Positions 18,090 to 28,770 are shown, numbered from the stretch's first letter. The stretch is DNA of 64,000 bases from Armatimonadota bacterium (GCA_018268355.1 JAFDWR010000004.1:186404-250403); one strand, 5' to 3'. A program made the numbers and translations. Notes: generated by a model not told the origin, from the sequence alone.

Positions 18090-18538
18090 TCAGCCCACCT
18101 TTCGGCGATGAGCCGGGCGAGGTCCTCAAGCATCGCTTCGTCGCTCGCGTCAAACCCACCGACCTCATGGCCGTCGATGTCGATCTGGCCGAGGATGGTT
18201 TCGCCTTCGCGAATCAGGACGACAATCTCCGAGCGCGTTTGCAGGGAGCAGGCGAGGTAGTTGTCAAGTTCACGAACGTCGGCGATAACCTGGTTGGCGT
18301 TCTCGGCCACCGCCGTGCCGCAAACGCCGACCCCGACCTTGATGTGGGTGTGGTCGGTCGCCGCGCCGACGTAGGCATCAAGCACCAGGGTGTCGCCCTC
18401 GAGTCGGTAAATGCCCGACCAATGGTAGTCGCTGAGCTGGTTGAGGGCCTCCATCGCGGCCTGCCGAAAAGCCATTCCACGGAAGCCAGTGCCGCGGAGC
18501 GAGGACAGGATTTGTTCGTGTTGGAGCGAGGAAACCAC
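18086..18538 (-). CDS. GAF-domain protein, free methionine-(R)-sulfoxide reductase-like
   Basis: This is a 150-residue single GAF domain. The pattern [18 protein letters not shown], then [15 protein letters not shown] and [14 protein letters not shown] follows free Met-R-sulfoxide reductases. Two of the three redox cysteines (GVCG and LACS, the latter catalytic) are kept. The third, about ten residues before GVCG, is His here, so the usual disulfide partner may be missing or provided by the other Cys. It is the first gene of the coupled operon to dprE1; start codon GTG. Confidence 0.75.
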   Translation of the reverse strand: MVSSLQHEQILSSLRGTGFRGMAFRQAAMEALNQLSDYHWSGIYRLEGDTLVLDAYVGAATDHTHIKVGVGVCGTAVAENANQVIADVRELDNYLACSLQTRSEIVVLIREGETILGQIDIDGHEVGGFDASDEAMLEDLARLIAERWAD

Positions 18539-18589
18539 GGCCTATTGTGACAGACGGGGCCTACTGCCGGTCAAATCCTACTGAACCTT

Positions 18590-19117
18590 ATGAAATCTTG
18601 CTCGTTAACGCCTGGCAGTCCTTTGATTGCGGTGTTAATGATGAGCGTTCCTCTTGCCAAGTCCCCGGAAAGAATCCAAGTCGCCGACCGGACCATTGAG
18701 TGGGTCTCGGCCCATTCGGTCACCCTTCTGCGAATTTCGATGGGGATTATCTTCTTCTGGTTTGGCGTCCTGAAGTTCTTTCCAGGTACAAGTCCGGCCG
18801 AGATTCTTGCCGGGAAGACCATCCAACAGCTTTCACTCGGAACTCTCAAACCAGCGGTCAGTTTGCCGCTCATAGCAGCACTAGAATGTGGTCTAGGTCT
18901 CGCCTTTCTTACGGGTTATCGACTGAAGTCAGCAACCCTTGTCCTCTTGTTTCACATGGCGGGTACGTTCACGCCGATGCTGCTATTCCCAAGTGAAACG
19001 TTCAAGGTTTTCCCGATCGTCCCCACGCTGGAAGGCCAGTACATTCTGAAGAATCTTGTCCTTCTCAGCGCGGGGCTGGTGATCGGGGCGAAGGCTATCG
19101 CATCAGGATCGCGTTGA
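18590..19117 (+). CDS. DoxX-like membrane protein
   Basis: This protein of up to 175 residues has four hydrophobic helices. The segment LRISMGIIFFWFGVLKFFPG is the typical DoxX start, followed by a helix with ALECGLGLAFLTG and a third with LVLLFHMAGTFTPML. DoxX-like proteins are small quinone-linked or uncharacterised membrane proteins. The start is uncertain: the ATG at 18590 or the double ATG at 18638/18641, none with a clear ribosome-binding site. Its 3' end overlaps the convergent M14 peptidase gene by 23 bp. The base composition is lower in GC than the neighbours. Confidence 0.75.
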   Translation: MKSCSLTPGSPLIAVLMMSVPLAKSPERIQVADRTIEWVSAHSVTLLRISMGIIFFWFGVLKFFPGTSPAEILAGKTIQQLSLGTLKPAVSLPLIAALECGLGLAFLTGYRLKSATLVLLFHMAGTFTPMLLFPSETFKVFPIVPTLEGQYILKNLVLLSAGLVIGAKAIASGSR

Positions 19118-21584
19118 GGATCATCCGGTAGGTTCCCGGCCACATGACGCGGTCCGTCGGGTCATAAAGGAACCCAACCACCCGGCCTGCGCCGAGCCGC
19201 GTCTCCTGGAGCCATGCCGTCCCCGCAAGTGCCTTCTCGGTTTCATCGGGCCATGCCCAGCCCGAGAGCAGTTTCGTCTCCGACCCCTCGGCGAACTTCA
19301 CCACTGAGTTGCTGTTCGAACCGAAGAACTGGAAGCCACCGACCGGCACCGAGATGGGAATCGTGCCCTTGCCGTCCCACGCATAGCCATAGCTCAGGCT
19401 CGTGCTTGGATTCAGCTGCGCTCGGAAGATTCCGCCCGGGATGCCGTCGCCGGTTCCGCTGCCCGCACCGGCGTTGAACGCCGAGAGCGTGCCGCCATCG
19501 CCCAGCGAGATGATCGTTCCACCCTCGCGCACCCACGTCTTCACGGCATCACTCGAAAGGGTGACGTCGGACGGGACGAGGATCGCGGTGAGCTTGCTCA
19601 GGGTCGACTGGCGGATGTTGTCGGCGCGCAACGGCGTGTAGGGCAGCTTCCAAACGCGGTCCATGAGGTACCAAATCGCGCCCACGTCGGCGAGTCGCTC
19701 GCCGGTGCCAAAGACGACGCCGATCTTCGGCGCGGTGAGCGCGCTCACGGACTCAGAACCCGGGCCCTGACGGCCCGAATCCGGATAGCTCGTGTCGAGG
19801 ATCTCGACCTTGCCGCCGTAGCGCTTGGCGGTTTCCCGAACCTTGTCGACGTAGCTCGCGTCGTTGCGCGCGCGGAGGAAGACGAACGTTCCGCGCGGGT
19901 AGTCCTTGCCGCCGATCTTCATCATGCGGTTGGTGACCATGCCCTTTACGCCTTGGCTCAAGAGGTCCATCACGCCGAGGATGTCGTCGTCATCCTGATA
20001 AATCCAGGCATAGCCGGCAGTGCCGCGGCCTACATCGAACTTGAACTCCGGATCGGCGTAAGGGCGCGTCGAAGAAGGAAGGCTCATCAGCTCGTAAGCC
20101 TCAAGGTTGTGGGCGTACGGAATCGACCACCCGGCGAGATCATAGAAGCTGTCCTCGTCGTTCTCCTCGAAGTCGCCGGCAGGGCGTGGCTTGTGGGCCT
20201 TGAGGACGCTCGCGACGAACTCCGGCTCGAACTGCGGCTGGGGCTCAAGGACCGACTTCGCGAGACGTCCCTGGCTCTGGAGCAGGGAAACCATCAGCGT
20301 CGCACCCTTCAGCGTGACCGCTTTCGCATCCTTGGAACCAAAGGCGCGGGCCTTGGTCGAGGTCAGACCTTCGACCAGGCTGGACTCAATCCCGGCATAG
20401 CCGAGCTGCGCCTTCACTCGTCGCAGGGCTCGGAGGTCGCCGGTCATCGCATAACCCTTCACCTCGGGCGAGAACTTGCCGGTGACGGTGTCGCTTTGGA
20501 ACTTCGCGAAGCTCGCACGGAGGGCTTGTCGGTGGGTGGCGGCGGCCTTGATGACGCTGATTGCGCTCGCAAAGTGCCGACTCGCGCCGTCGCGGAGGGT
20601 GAGGATGGTCCCGTCGTCGCGGGTCGTCTTGACAAGTCGACCGCCGTCGGTCTCGTGGGTCATTCCGATCGCGCCCGAAAGCGTGGTGAACGAGTCGAGG
20701 TAGCCGGAGTAGAAGAGGTCGAAGGTGTCGCGGATGAAGTAGGTCCATCCTGCGGCATCAAACGTCGCCGCGCAGGCGCGGCCGAACACCTGGGTCCATT
20801 GCTCCACGCGGTCGCGGTCGGTGTTGTCGTTCACCGCGCGCTGGTTGGGCGGGAAGAAGTAGTTCTCCACCTGGCCGTGCTGATCAATATAGACCTGCGG
20901 TCGCCACTTCAGGAACTCGGCAACTTCGGCGCGGCTTTCGTCTTGCGACATCGCGACGCGGTCGCGATTCATGTCGAACCGGTAGTGATTGGTGCGGCCG
21001 TGGATCGTTCGCGGTTCGATTGCCTCAAAGGCATCGCGGTTGGCCCCGCCGACCGAAATCGAGTTGTAGTAAACGACGTAGCGCTCGTGACCATCCGGGT
21101 TGTAGGTGGGGTTCAGGAGCACGACGACATTCGCGAGGTCCTTCTCGATCTTCGAGCTCGCGGCGAGGTTATAGAGGAGCGGCATCGCCGACTCAAAGCT
21201 CGCGGTTTCGTTGCCGTGGATGCCTTCGTTGACCCAGACGAGAGCGGGGAGGTCGGCAGAAACCGGTTGACCATTTGCCGCTTGAAGATTGGCAAGGCGG
21301 ATCTGCTCAAGCCGCTTGATGTTCTCCGCAGTCGAGACCGCGTAAAGCCGGAGCGGGCGCCCTTCGACCGAACGGCCGAACTCGATGACCTTCACCTTGG
21401 CCTTCGCCTTCTCCGCAATCGCAAAGAGGGCTTTCTCTTGCTCGCGGAACGTCGTGTGTCGGTCGCCTGGGCCATAGCCAAGGGTCACATCGGGACGGGG
21501 GACACCGGAAGCATACGGGCCGAACTTGTACCAGTCATAGCTGCTCTGCTTCAAGAGGACGAAGGCAGAAAGGGATGCGAGCAT
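19095..21584 (-). CDS. M14-family zinc carboxypeptidase-like protein, secreted
   Basis: This is an 829-residue protein. The short N-terminal hydrophobic run (MLASLSAFVLL) is a possible export signal. The M14 zinc site is visible: NEGIHGNETAS (His123, Glu126) and a later VYIDQHGQ (third ligand), with a downstream GMTHETDGG region expected to carry the catalytic Glu. After about residue 420 comes a long C-terminal part with a class I amidotransferase-like Rossmann stretch (ILVPSDVTLS, WVREGGTIISLGDGG). Long M14 proteins of this kind are common in soil bacteria. The substrate is unknown; probably extracellular peptides. Confidence 0.88.
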   Translation of the reverse strand: MLASLSAFVLLKQSSYDWYKFGPYASGVPRPDVTLGYGPGDRHTTFREQEKALFAIAEKAKAKVKVIEFGRSVEGRPLRLYAVSTAENIKRLEQIRLANLQAANGQPVSADLPALVWVNEGIHGNETASFESAMPLLYNLAASSKIEKDLANVVVLLNPTYNPDGHERYVVYYNSISVGGANRDAFEAIEPRTIHGRTNHYRFDMNRDRVAMSQDESRAEVAEFLKWRPQVYIDQHGQVENYFFPPNQRAVNDNTDRDRVEQWTQVFGRACAATFDAAGWTYFIRDTFDLFYSGYLDSFTTLSGAIGMTHETDGGRLVKTTRDDGTILTLRDGASRHFASAISVIKAAATHRQALRASFAKFQSDTVTGKFSPEVKGYAMTGDLRALRRVKAQLGYAGIESSLVEGLTSTKARAFGSKDAKAVTLKGATLMVSLLQSQGRLAKSVLEPQPQFEPEFVASVLKAHKPRPAGDFEENDEDSFYDLAGWSIPYAHNLEAYELMSLPSSTRPYADPEFKFDVGRGTAGYAWIYQDDDDILGVMDLLSQGVKGMVTNRMMKIGGKDYPRGTFVFLRARNDASYVDKVRETAKRYGGKVEILDTSYPDSGRQGPGSESVSALTAPKIGVVFGTGERLADVGAIWYLMDRVWKLPYTPLRADNIRQSTLSKLTAILVPSDVTLSSDAVKTWVREGGTIISLGDGGTLSAFNAGAGSGTGDGIPGGIFRAQLNPSTSLSYGYAWDGKGTIPISVPVGGFQFFGSNSNSVVKFAEGSETKLLSGWAWPDETEKALAGTAWLQETRLGAGRVVGFLYDPTDRVMWPGTYRMILNAILMR

Positions 21585-21613
21585 GGACGTCAGTCTAGCG
21601 TATCCTTTAGGCC

Positions 21614-22096
21614 ATGGTTGGGGTCGTGATGGGCAGCAAGACGGATTGGGAAACGATGGGCGCGGCGGTGGACGTGCTGAAGGAATTCGGCATCCTTCAC
21701 GAGGTGAAGGTCGTCTCCGCTCATCGCACGCCGGTTGGGATGGTCGACTATGCGCAGTCCGCCCGATCGCGCGGGATCCAGGTGATCATCGCTGGCGCAG
21801 GCGGGGCCGCCCACTTGCCGGGAATGATCGCGAGCCTTACGACGTTGCCCGTGATCGGTGTGCCGGTCGAATCGAAGGCACTCAAGGGAATGGATTCGCT
21901 GCTCAGCATCGTTCAAATGCCGAAGGGGATCCCCGTGGCGACGGTCGCGATCGGCGGGGCGGCCAACGCAGGCATTCTCGCCGCGCGGATCTTGGGCCTC
22001 AACGACCCGTCCCTTGCCCAAAAGCTCGACGACTTCGCCAAGTCGCAGGTGAACGCGGTCGCGCAAATGAATGCCGAACTGGGCTTTCAGCCCTAA
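21614..22096 (+). CDS. purE: N5-carboxyaminoimidazole ribonucleotide mutase
   Basis: This 160-residue protein is the standard class I Pur[23 protein letters not shown] and [12 protein letters not shown] are the active-site segments. It converts N5-CAIR to CAIR in purine synthesis, normally after PurK, which is not in the window. It is divergent from the M14 gene with 29 bp between starts, and a TATCCT box lies 7 nt before the ATG, so the transcript may be leaderless. Confidence 0.96.
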   Translation: MVGVVMGSKTDWETMGAAVDVLKEFGILHEVKVVSAHRTPVGMVDYAQSARSRGIQVIIAGAGGAAHLPGMIASLTTLPVIGVPVESKALKGMDSLLSIVQMPKGIPVATVAIGGAANAGILAARILGLNDPSLAQKLDDFAKSQVNAVAQMNAELGFQP

Positions 22097-22141
22097 ATCC
22101 GTGAACGGAAGGCCATCCGAATCTCGTTAGAGGATTGAATC

Positions 22142-22642
22142 ATGAAAAAAGCGCTGATTGGAATCGTCGTTCTCCTCGCCATCGTTTTGGGGGTCAAGGG
22201 CGTGATGACGCTGCGGGGTCCGTCTGATCAGCAGCTGATCAAAGAAGCGCTCCAAGAGGCGATTAAGGCGAGCCGCGAGGGCCGCGCGGGCAGCGTGATG
22301 GACTTCATCAGCCAGAAGCTGAAGGTCAACGAGATCAAGATCATGGGCCGCGATGCCGCGGACTTCATTCGCCAGGCCAAGCCGGAGATCGTGGTGAAGT
22401 CGATCAACCCCGTCGTGAACGACGCAGAAGGGACCGCGATTGTGCAGTCCACCGTCAACCTGAAGGTGAGCTACCTTGGTTTCAACATCGACCGCGACGT
22501 CGAGGGCGTCACGCTCAAGTTCGCCCGCGAATCGGCGCGAGAATGGCTCATCTTCCCCGTGAAGCAGTGGCGACTCACCGACGTTTCGTTGCCGCCCGAC
22601 GCGATCCCTGCCAACTTGGGCTTTGGGATGGGGTCCAATTAA
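22142..22642 (+). CDS. membrane-anchored hypothetical protein
   Basis: This is a 166-residue protein. An N-terminal membrane anchor (KKALIGIVVLLAIVLGVKGV) without a clear cleavage site is followed by a soluble domain with helix-helix then several strands (VVKSINPVVNDAEGTAIVQ, FAREWLIFPVKQW region). The alternation resembles the NTF2/SnoaL-like cone fold, but I cannot confirm this. AGAGGA precedes the ATG by 7 nt. It lies 45 bp after purE and 6 bp before a small lipoprotein gene, so the three may be co-transcribed. Confidence 0.6.
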   Translation: MKKALIGIVVLLAIVLGVKGVMTLRGPSDQQLIKEALQEAIKASREGRAGSVMDFISQKLKVNEIKIMGRDAADFIRQAKPEIVVKSINPVVNDAEGTAIVQSTVNLKVSYLGFNIDRDVEGVTLKFARESAREWLIFPVKQWRLTDVSLPPDAIPANLGFGMGSN

Positions 22643-22648
22643 GGGCGC

Positions 22649-22909
22649 ATGAAGAATTTCCTCATCCTCGCTGCCGTTGCCGCTGCCTTGATCGGTTGTG
22701 GCCAAGCCGGCGACACCGGCACGGGCTCGACCGGAGAAGCCGCTCCCACCGCCAAGCCGTCGCCGACCGCATCGGCAACCCCGGGTGCGACGACCAGCCC
22801 GGCGCCGACCACGCCGTCGCCCTCCGCGCCCGCGCCTTCAGCTTCGCCGAGCGGAACCCCCGCACCTGCACCGGGAACCGCCGCGCCGAAGGACATCGAC
22901 GGAAAATAA
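22649..22909 (+). CDS. small Pro/Ala/Ser/Thr-rich lipoprotein
   Basis: This is an 86-residue protein. MKNFLILAAVAAALIGCG is a lipobox signal with Cys17. The mature part is almost wholly Pro, Ala, Thr, Ser and Gly, probably an unfolded, possibly glycosylated, surface linker. No folded domain is visible. It follows the preceding gene by 6 bp. Low complexity makes homology uninformative, but the signal peptide and spacing support it as real. Confidence 0.62.
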   Translation: MKNFLILAAVAAALIGCGQAGDTGTGSTGEAAPTAKPSPTASATPGATTSPAPTTPSPSAPAPSASPSGTPAPAPGTAAPKDIDGK

Positions 22910-22961
22910 ACCCGTAGCCGCCCCCGCCATCCAAGGACTCGGATAAGACATACTTTGGGCG

Positions 22962-23488
22962 ATGAGCACGATCCTGCTCGACGCGGGAGACGTCAAGCGT
23001 ACGCTCGGACGACTCGCCCACGAAATTCTCGAAGCCAATGGCGGGGCGGATCAGCTTGTCGTCGTTGGCGTGCTGCGTAAGGGCTGGCCGGTCGCCAAGC
23101 GACTCGCCTTCCTGATGACCCAGATTGAGGGACAGACCGTCCCTTGCGGCAAGCTCGACGTGAGCGGCAGCCGCGACGACCGACCGCGTGGCGTGGACGA
23201 AGGAAGCGAAATCCCCTTCCAGGTCAACGGTCAAACCGTCGTCCTCGTGGACGAGGTCATCTTCACCGGACGCACGATCCGGGCCGCCCTCGACGCGCTT
23301 TTGACCCACGGTAGACCCGCTCGGGTCCAGCTTGCCGTCCTGGTTGATCGCGGCCACCACGAACTCCCGATAGCGCCCGACTTCTGTGGCCGAAAGGTCG
23401 ACACGCTCCGCTCGGACCGCGTGGAAGTTCGACTCCACGAAATTGATGGCGAGGACGCCGTTCTGCTTCACTCCACCGAGGAAACATC

Positions 23489-23492
<4 letters not shown>
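22962..23492 (+). CDS. pyrR: pyrimidine operon regulator / uracil phosphoribosyltransferase PyrR
   Basis: This is a 176-residue type I phosphoribosyltransferase fold. The PRPP loop is VVLVDEVIFTGRTIRAAL, and LVDRGHHELPI is the PyrR signature. In Gram-positives PyrR binds pyr mRNA leaders to promote termination and also has UPRT activity. Here the start has TACTTT only 5 nt upstream of the ATG and no leader hairpins are visible, so leader attenuation of this operon is not evident. It overlaps pyrB by 4 bp (ATGA). Confidence 0.9.
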
Positions 23493-24441
<949 letters not shown>

Positions 24442-24445
<4 letters not shown>

Positions 24446-25761
24446 GAACTCTCCTGAAGAACGGTCGCATCCTCGACCCCTCGCAAGAACTCGACATGAT
24501 CGGCAACGTCCTGATCGAGGGCGACCAGGTCATCGAGGTCGGCGACACGAGCACGGACGACATCGACGAGACTTACGACTGTACGGGCTTTTGGATCACC
24601 CCGGGCCTTGTCGACCTGCACACCCACCTGCGCGAGCCGGGCGACACCCATAAGGAAACGATCATCACCGGCACCCAGGCGGCAGCGGCGGGCGGCTACA
24701 CCACGATCTGCACGATGCCCAACACGAACCCGGTGTTGGACAACCCCGCCCTCATCGACTTCATCCTCGACCGCGCGGCCTCGCCCGAAGCGGGCGGCAT
24801 CTTTGTCGCTCCGGTGGGCGCGCTCACGGTCGGAATGGAAGGGAAGCACCTCGCCGACCTCGCCGCGATGAAGGAAGCGGGCATCGTCGCCGCGAGTGAC
24901 GAACAGTTCCCGATCCAAGACTCGCTGGTCATGACCAAGGCAATGCAAACCTGCCTCCAGCTCGACCTGCCGATCATGGCCCACTGTGAGGACACCAGCC
25001 TCACCCGGGGTGGGGCGATGAACGAGGGTGCGGTGAGCGCGATGCTCGGCCTCAAGGGCATCCCGCGCGCAGCAGAAGAGATCGCGGTGATGCGCAACTG
25101 CATCCTCTCTCTCAACACCGACTGCCGACTCCACGTCATGCGCGTCAGCACCTGGGGTGCGGTGGCGATGATCCGCCAGGCGAAGTACCTCGGTGCGCCG
25201 GTGACCTGCGAAGTCAATCCGATGCACTTCACCTTCACCGACGAGGCGATTGGCGAGTTCCAGACCCAGTTCAAGACCCTGCCGCCGCTCCGAACGCGCA
25301 TCGACATGGACTCGCTGTATGAGGCGCTCCAAGATGGCACCATCGACGTCATTGCAAGCGACCACTCGCCGCATGCCGCGCACGAGACCGCGGTCCCCTT
25401 CGACGAGGCACCCTTCGGCGCGACCGGCCTCGAATCGGCGGTCGGCGTGACTCTGACCATGCTCACCCATCGCGGCATCCTGAGCCCGCTGGAGACGATT
25501 CGCAAGATGAGCACCAAGCCGGCGGAGATCCTCGGCATGGACGCAGGCACGTTGGAACCGGGCGGAACGCCGGTGGCCGCAGTGACCGTCATCGACCCCA
25601 ATTGCGAATGGGTTTACGACCGAAAGAAGACCTTTAGCAAGTCGAAGAACTCGCCTTTCCACGGCATGACGCTGCGCGGAAAGACGATGCTGACCTTCTG
25701 TGGCGGCGAAATCTATCGCGATGCCCGGTTTGAGGAGCGACGCTATACGATCTCGGAATAG
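24442..25761 (+). CDS. pyrC: dihydroorotase
   Basis: This is a 439-residue class I dihydroorotase, starting at ATG 24442 on the pyrB stop (ATGA). The metal motif DLHTHLREPG, the loop TICTMPNTNPV, and the distal ASDHSPHA are typical. It closes carbamoyl-aspartate to dihydroorotate. The last codons overlap the next gene, which starts inside pyrC. Confidence 0.96.
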
Positions 25762-26512
25762 GTTCGTCACGTTGGCCGTGCTTGGCCTTGCGCTGTTCGG
25801 GTGCAAGACCGGCGTCGCGCCCGATCCGAACGATCCCGCTGAGGCGGGCGTGATGGGTCCCGACGTGTTGCAACAGAACCTAAAGGGTGCCAACGAGGCG
25901 CTTTATCAGCGGTTGCTCGCCGGTGAGATTGACGAGCAGACGTACAAGAAGTACATCGAACAGGCGGCGGAAGACATCCTCGAGAAGTCGCCGATTGATC
26001 GGCTCAGCCCCACCGAGGCTTGGAAGTACGTTGAGGTCTTGCGGACTGCGGGCCGATGGCGCGATACCGCCCAGCTTGCTCGCGTGGCGGTCGATTTTGC
26101 CAAGAAGAGCAAGAACACCGACCGCTGGGTGAACGACTCGCTTCGACTTGCCCAAGCTGAGGCGATGCTCGGCAATGTGGACACCGCGATTAAGGACGTC
26201 GAGGCGATTTTAGGGGTTGGGGATACCGATGCGGCTCCCATTCTGCTCGGGGTTTACCTTGAGGTGGTCCCCGCCGCGCGCGGCAAGGGTCGCGACGCCG
26301 AACTCGCCGCCCTGACCGAAAAGGCGATTGCCTGCCAGATGCGCACGAAGGTCAACGAGAACAGCGAGGCAGGCGCGAACTTCATCAAGGCGCGCCCGAC
26401 CCACGTGAGCCGGGCTTGGGGCCTGGTGGTCGACCTGCTGAATTCGGCGGGCCGCCGGCAGGAGGCGCTCGCCGCCGCCGAGCGTGGACGGCAGATGATG
26501 CGGAGTCTGTGA
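25721..26512 (+). CDS. lipoprotein with TPR-like repeats
   Basis: About 263 residues. The start at ATG 25721 overlaps the pyrC end by 41 bp; a TTG at 25730 is an alternative. Either gives basic residues then FVTLAVLGLALFGC, a lipobox. The mature part is all-helical with repeats such as AWKYVEVLRTAGRWRDTAQLARVAV and ALGNVDTAIKD-like units, suggesting tetratricopeptide-type packing. No enzyme motif is seen. It may ride on the pyr transcript, but a pyrimidine role is not implied. The window shows no terminator between it and pyrC. Confidence 0.65.
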   Translation: MPGLRSDAIRSRNRFVTLAVLGLALFGCKTGVAPDPNDPAEAGVMGPDVLQQNLKGANEALYQRLLAGEIDEQTYKKYIEQAAEDILEKSPIDRLSPTEAWKYVEVLRTAGRWRDTAQLARVAVDFAKKSKNTDRWVNDSLRLAQAEAMLGNVDTAIKDVEAILGVGDTDAAPILLGVYLEVVPAARGKGRDAELAALTEKAIACQMRTKVNENSEAGANFIKARPTHVSRAWGLVVDLLNSAGRRQEALAAAERGRQMMRSL

Positions 26513-26590
26513 GGCTTCTCGGGGACGATTCTTTACGAAACGATTGGTCCCGCAACACGTTCTTTGATAAGATAGATTTGGACGTGATTT

Positions 26591-27550
26591 ATGGTCTCGG
26601 CGCTTCTCCTTTCGCTCTACATCCGACCCACGGGCCTCGCCCTCCCGGCTTCGACACGCGTCGTTAGCGGCGATGAGAGATATGCCCTGATCGTCGGGAA
26701 GGACTCGAAGATCACCGATGAGGAAGCGCAGATGATCCTGCGGTCGCAGGCCGCGCCTGACTCAAAGCAGTTCGCCGTCCTCAAGTACAAGCAGTTCTCC
26801 TTCTTGGTCGAGCCTTCCCTCGTCAGCTTCGCCGACGAGCGGCGACAACTGGAGTCCGCCATTTACTTGATCAAGAACGCCACGAAGGAGCTCGTCGAGT
26901 TTGGACGCCTCCCGCTTGAGGTCCAAGGGAGCCTGGCGATCATTGGCGGGCAGATCGCGAGAAAGCTTGATTTGAAACGAACCCAAGTGTTCTTGGGGTG
27001 CGGCGTCAGCCTTCACTTAAAGCGGGGGAAGCCCGGCGATGCGCTGATCTTCATGGACGCTGCGAAGAAGCCGAATTGGCCAAAGTGGAGGGCTCCCGCA
27101 AGCACCGGGGCCGAGGAACTCAAGTTCATTTCGATGTCCGACCAGCGGCCACCCAACTATTGGCCCAGCCAAGGACCGTTGACCATTCACACCCTGGACG
27201 GCATCACGCCGGACTATCGGAACACCGTCATCAAAGAGGCACTCGACGCGATCACCGAGTCGAGGAAGCGAGTGTGTCTGGAAATCAGGACCGAGATGGA
27301 GCGGCTGGGGCGCGAGCTCGCAGCAACGCTACCGGACCGGACAGAGTGGAGCAAGCAGGAGTCAAAGCTGTTCGGTCAACTTCCCGAGAGTCTCCAACGC
27401 GAGTTCTTTCGGACGTCGGGGCACCTACCCGGATACGGCCCGGGCACGGACCTGACCAACGAGTGGATTGAGATTCAGGTCTATCCAGAAGTGTTGTTTG
27501 ATGATGGAATGACTCGGTTTACTGCCGGTTTCACGGGATTCCTTAAGTAA
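26591..27550 (+). CDS. hypothetical protein
   Basis: This is a 319-residue protein I do not recognise. The N-terminus is mildly hydrophobic (MVSALLLSLYIRPTGLALP) and might be an export signal. The body contains VVSGDERYALIVG, a helical central third (ESAIYLIKNATKELVEFG) and a C-terminus rich in aromatic residues. No obvious ribosome-binding site precedes the ATG. The neighbours are a lipoprotein and a NamZ-type muramidase, which could suggest an envelope role, but this is only context. Confidence 0.55.
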   Translation: MVSALLLSLYIRPTGLALPASTRVVSGDERYALIVGKDSKITDEEAQMILRSQAAPDSKQFAVLKYKQFSFLVEPSLVSFADERRQLESAIYLIKNATKELVEFGRLPLEVQGSLAIIGGQIARKLDLKRTQVFLGCGVSLHLKRGKPGDALIFMDAAKKPNWPKWRAPASTGAEELKFISMSDQRPPNYWPSQGPLTIHTLDGITPDYRNTVIKEALDAITESRKRVCLEIRTEMERLGRELAATLPDRTEWSKQESKLFGQLPESLQREFFRTSGHLPGYGPGTDLTNEWIEIQVYPEVLFDDGMTRFTAGFTGFLK

Positions 27551-27591
27551 GCCGCGAGGCCCGCTCGCGGGGTAACGTCCTCGTACCCGAC

Positions 27592-28770
27592 ATGAGCACC
27601 CAGACCGGACTCGACCTCTGCCTCCAGAACGGCTTTTCCACCCTGCAAAACGACGCCCTCGGCTGGGTGTGCAACCAGGCCTCGATCTCGCGCCGCTATC
27701 GCCACGGCATCGACGAGCTCAAGGACGCGGAGAAGAAGGGTCAGGTCAAGGTCGCGGCGGTCTTTGGCCCCGAACACGGACTCTTCGGCCACACCCAAGA
27801 CAACATGATCGAATGGGAGGGGGCGGTTGACCCGCGCTACGGCTGGCCGATCCACTCGCTCTACGGAACCCACCGCGAACCCCAAGACTTCATGATGCGG
27901 GGCGTCGAGCGGATGGTGATCGACCTCCCCGACGTCGGATCACGCTACTACACGTTCATCTGGACGATGGCGCTTTGCATGAAGGCCTGCGTGCGGCTTG
28001 GCGTGCCGATGACGGTGCTCGACCGGCCGAACCCGATCAATGGAATCACCGTCGAGGGCAACCTCTTGCGCCAGGAGTTCGACTCGTTTGTCGGTCTCTA
28101 TCCGCTGCCCACGCGCCATGGCCTCACGATTGGCGAGGTGGCGACCTACCTGCACCAAACCCAATTCCCCGGCCTCGACCTCACGGTGGTGAAGATGATG
28201 GGCTGGGACCGGTCGATGTACTTCGAGGAGACGGGTCTGCCTTGGGCGGTGCCTTCGCCCAACATGCCGACCGTCGATTGCGCGGTGGTCTATCCCGGCG
28301 GCTGCATCCTTGAGGCGACCAACGTAAGCGAGGGTCGCGGGACAACGCGTCCGTTCGAGATCATGGGCGCGCCGTGGATCGATGGCTGGGAGCTTGCCGA
28401 CGCGCTGAACGGCCTTGGGCTTCCGGGTTGCGTGTTCCGGCCCCTTCCGTTCGAGCCGACCTTTAACAAATTCGCCCGCGAGCTTTGTGGCGGCGTGTTC
28501 CTCCACGTCACCGACCGCTCGACCTACGAATCGACCCTCACGATGGTCGCCATTCTCCAGCAGATCCGGCGACTTTATGGCGACAAGCTGGTCTGGCGCG
28601 ACGGGCCTTACGAGTACGAGTACCAGAAGCGTCCGATCGACATCCTCGCGGGCGATACCTGGTTTACCGAGGCGGTCGACAACCTGTGGCCGCTGGCCCA
28701 GGTGAAGGAGCGATTCCTCGCCGAGTGTGCCGAGTTCGAACCCACCCGGCAAGCCTGCCTGCTCTACTGA
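27592..28770 (+). CDS. DUF1343 / NamZ-type exo-beta-N-acetylmuramidase-like protein
   Basis: This is a 392-residue protein. GLFGHTQDNMIEW, SLYGTHREP, DLPDVGSRYYTFIWTM, VLDRPNPING and VPSPNMPT are the conserved blocks of DUF1343, whose founding member NamZ of Bacillus removes MurNAc from the non-reducing ends of peptidoglycan fragments. Bacillus NamZ is secreted; here the N-terminus (MSTQTGLDLCLQNGF) has no signal peptide, so this copy appears cytosolic and could recycle imported muropeptides. The annotation of activity is by family only. Confidence 0.85.
   Translation: MSTQTGLDLCLQNGFSTLQNDALGWVCNQASISRRYRHGIDELKDAEKKGQVKVAAVFGPEHGLFGHTQDNMIEWEGAVDPRYGWPIHSLYGTHREPQDFMMRGVERMVIDLPDVGSRYYTFIWTMALCMKACVRLGVPMTVLDRPNPINGITVEGNLLRQEFDSFVGLYPLPTRHGLTIGEVATYLHQTQFPGLDLTVVKMMGWDRSMYFEETGLPWAVPSPNMPTVDCAVVYPGGCILEATNVSEGRGTTRPFEIMGAPWIDGWELADALNGLGLPGCVFRPLPFEPTFNKFARELCGGVFLHVTDRSTYESTLTMVAILQQIRRLYGDKLVWRDGPYEYEYQKRPIDILAGDTWFTEAVDNLWPLAQVKERFLAECAEFEPTRQACLLY

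Noticed and set aside
19953-21629. 558-codon plus ORF opposite the M14 peptidase
   Set aside because: The M14 zinc motifs are on the other strand; the plus translation is low-information and would also overlap the purE promoter.
27552-27570. CCGCGAG/CTCGCGG hairpin before the NamZ-type gene
   Set aside because: Only 7 bp with no T-run; too weak to call a terminator.
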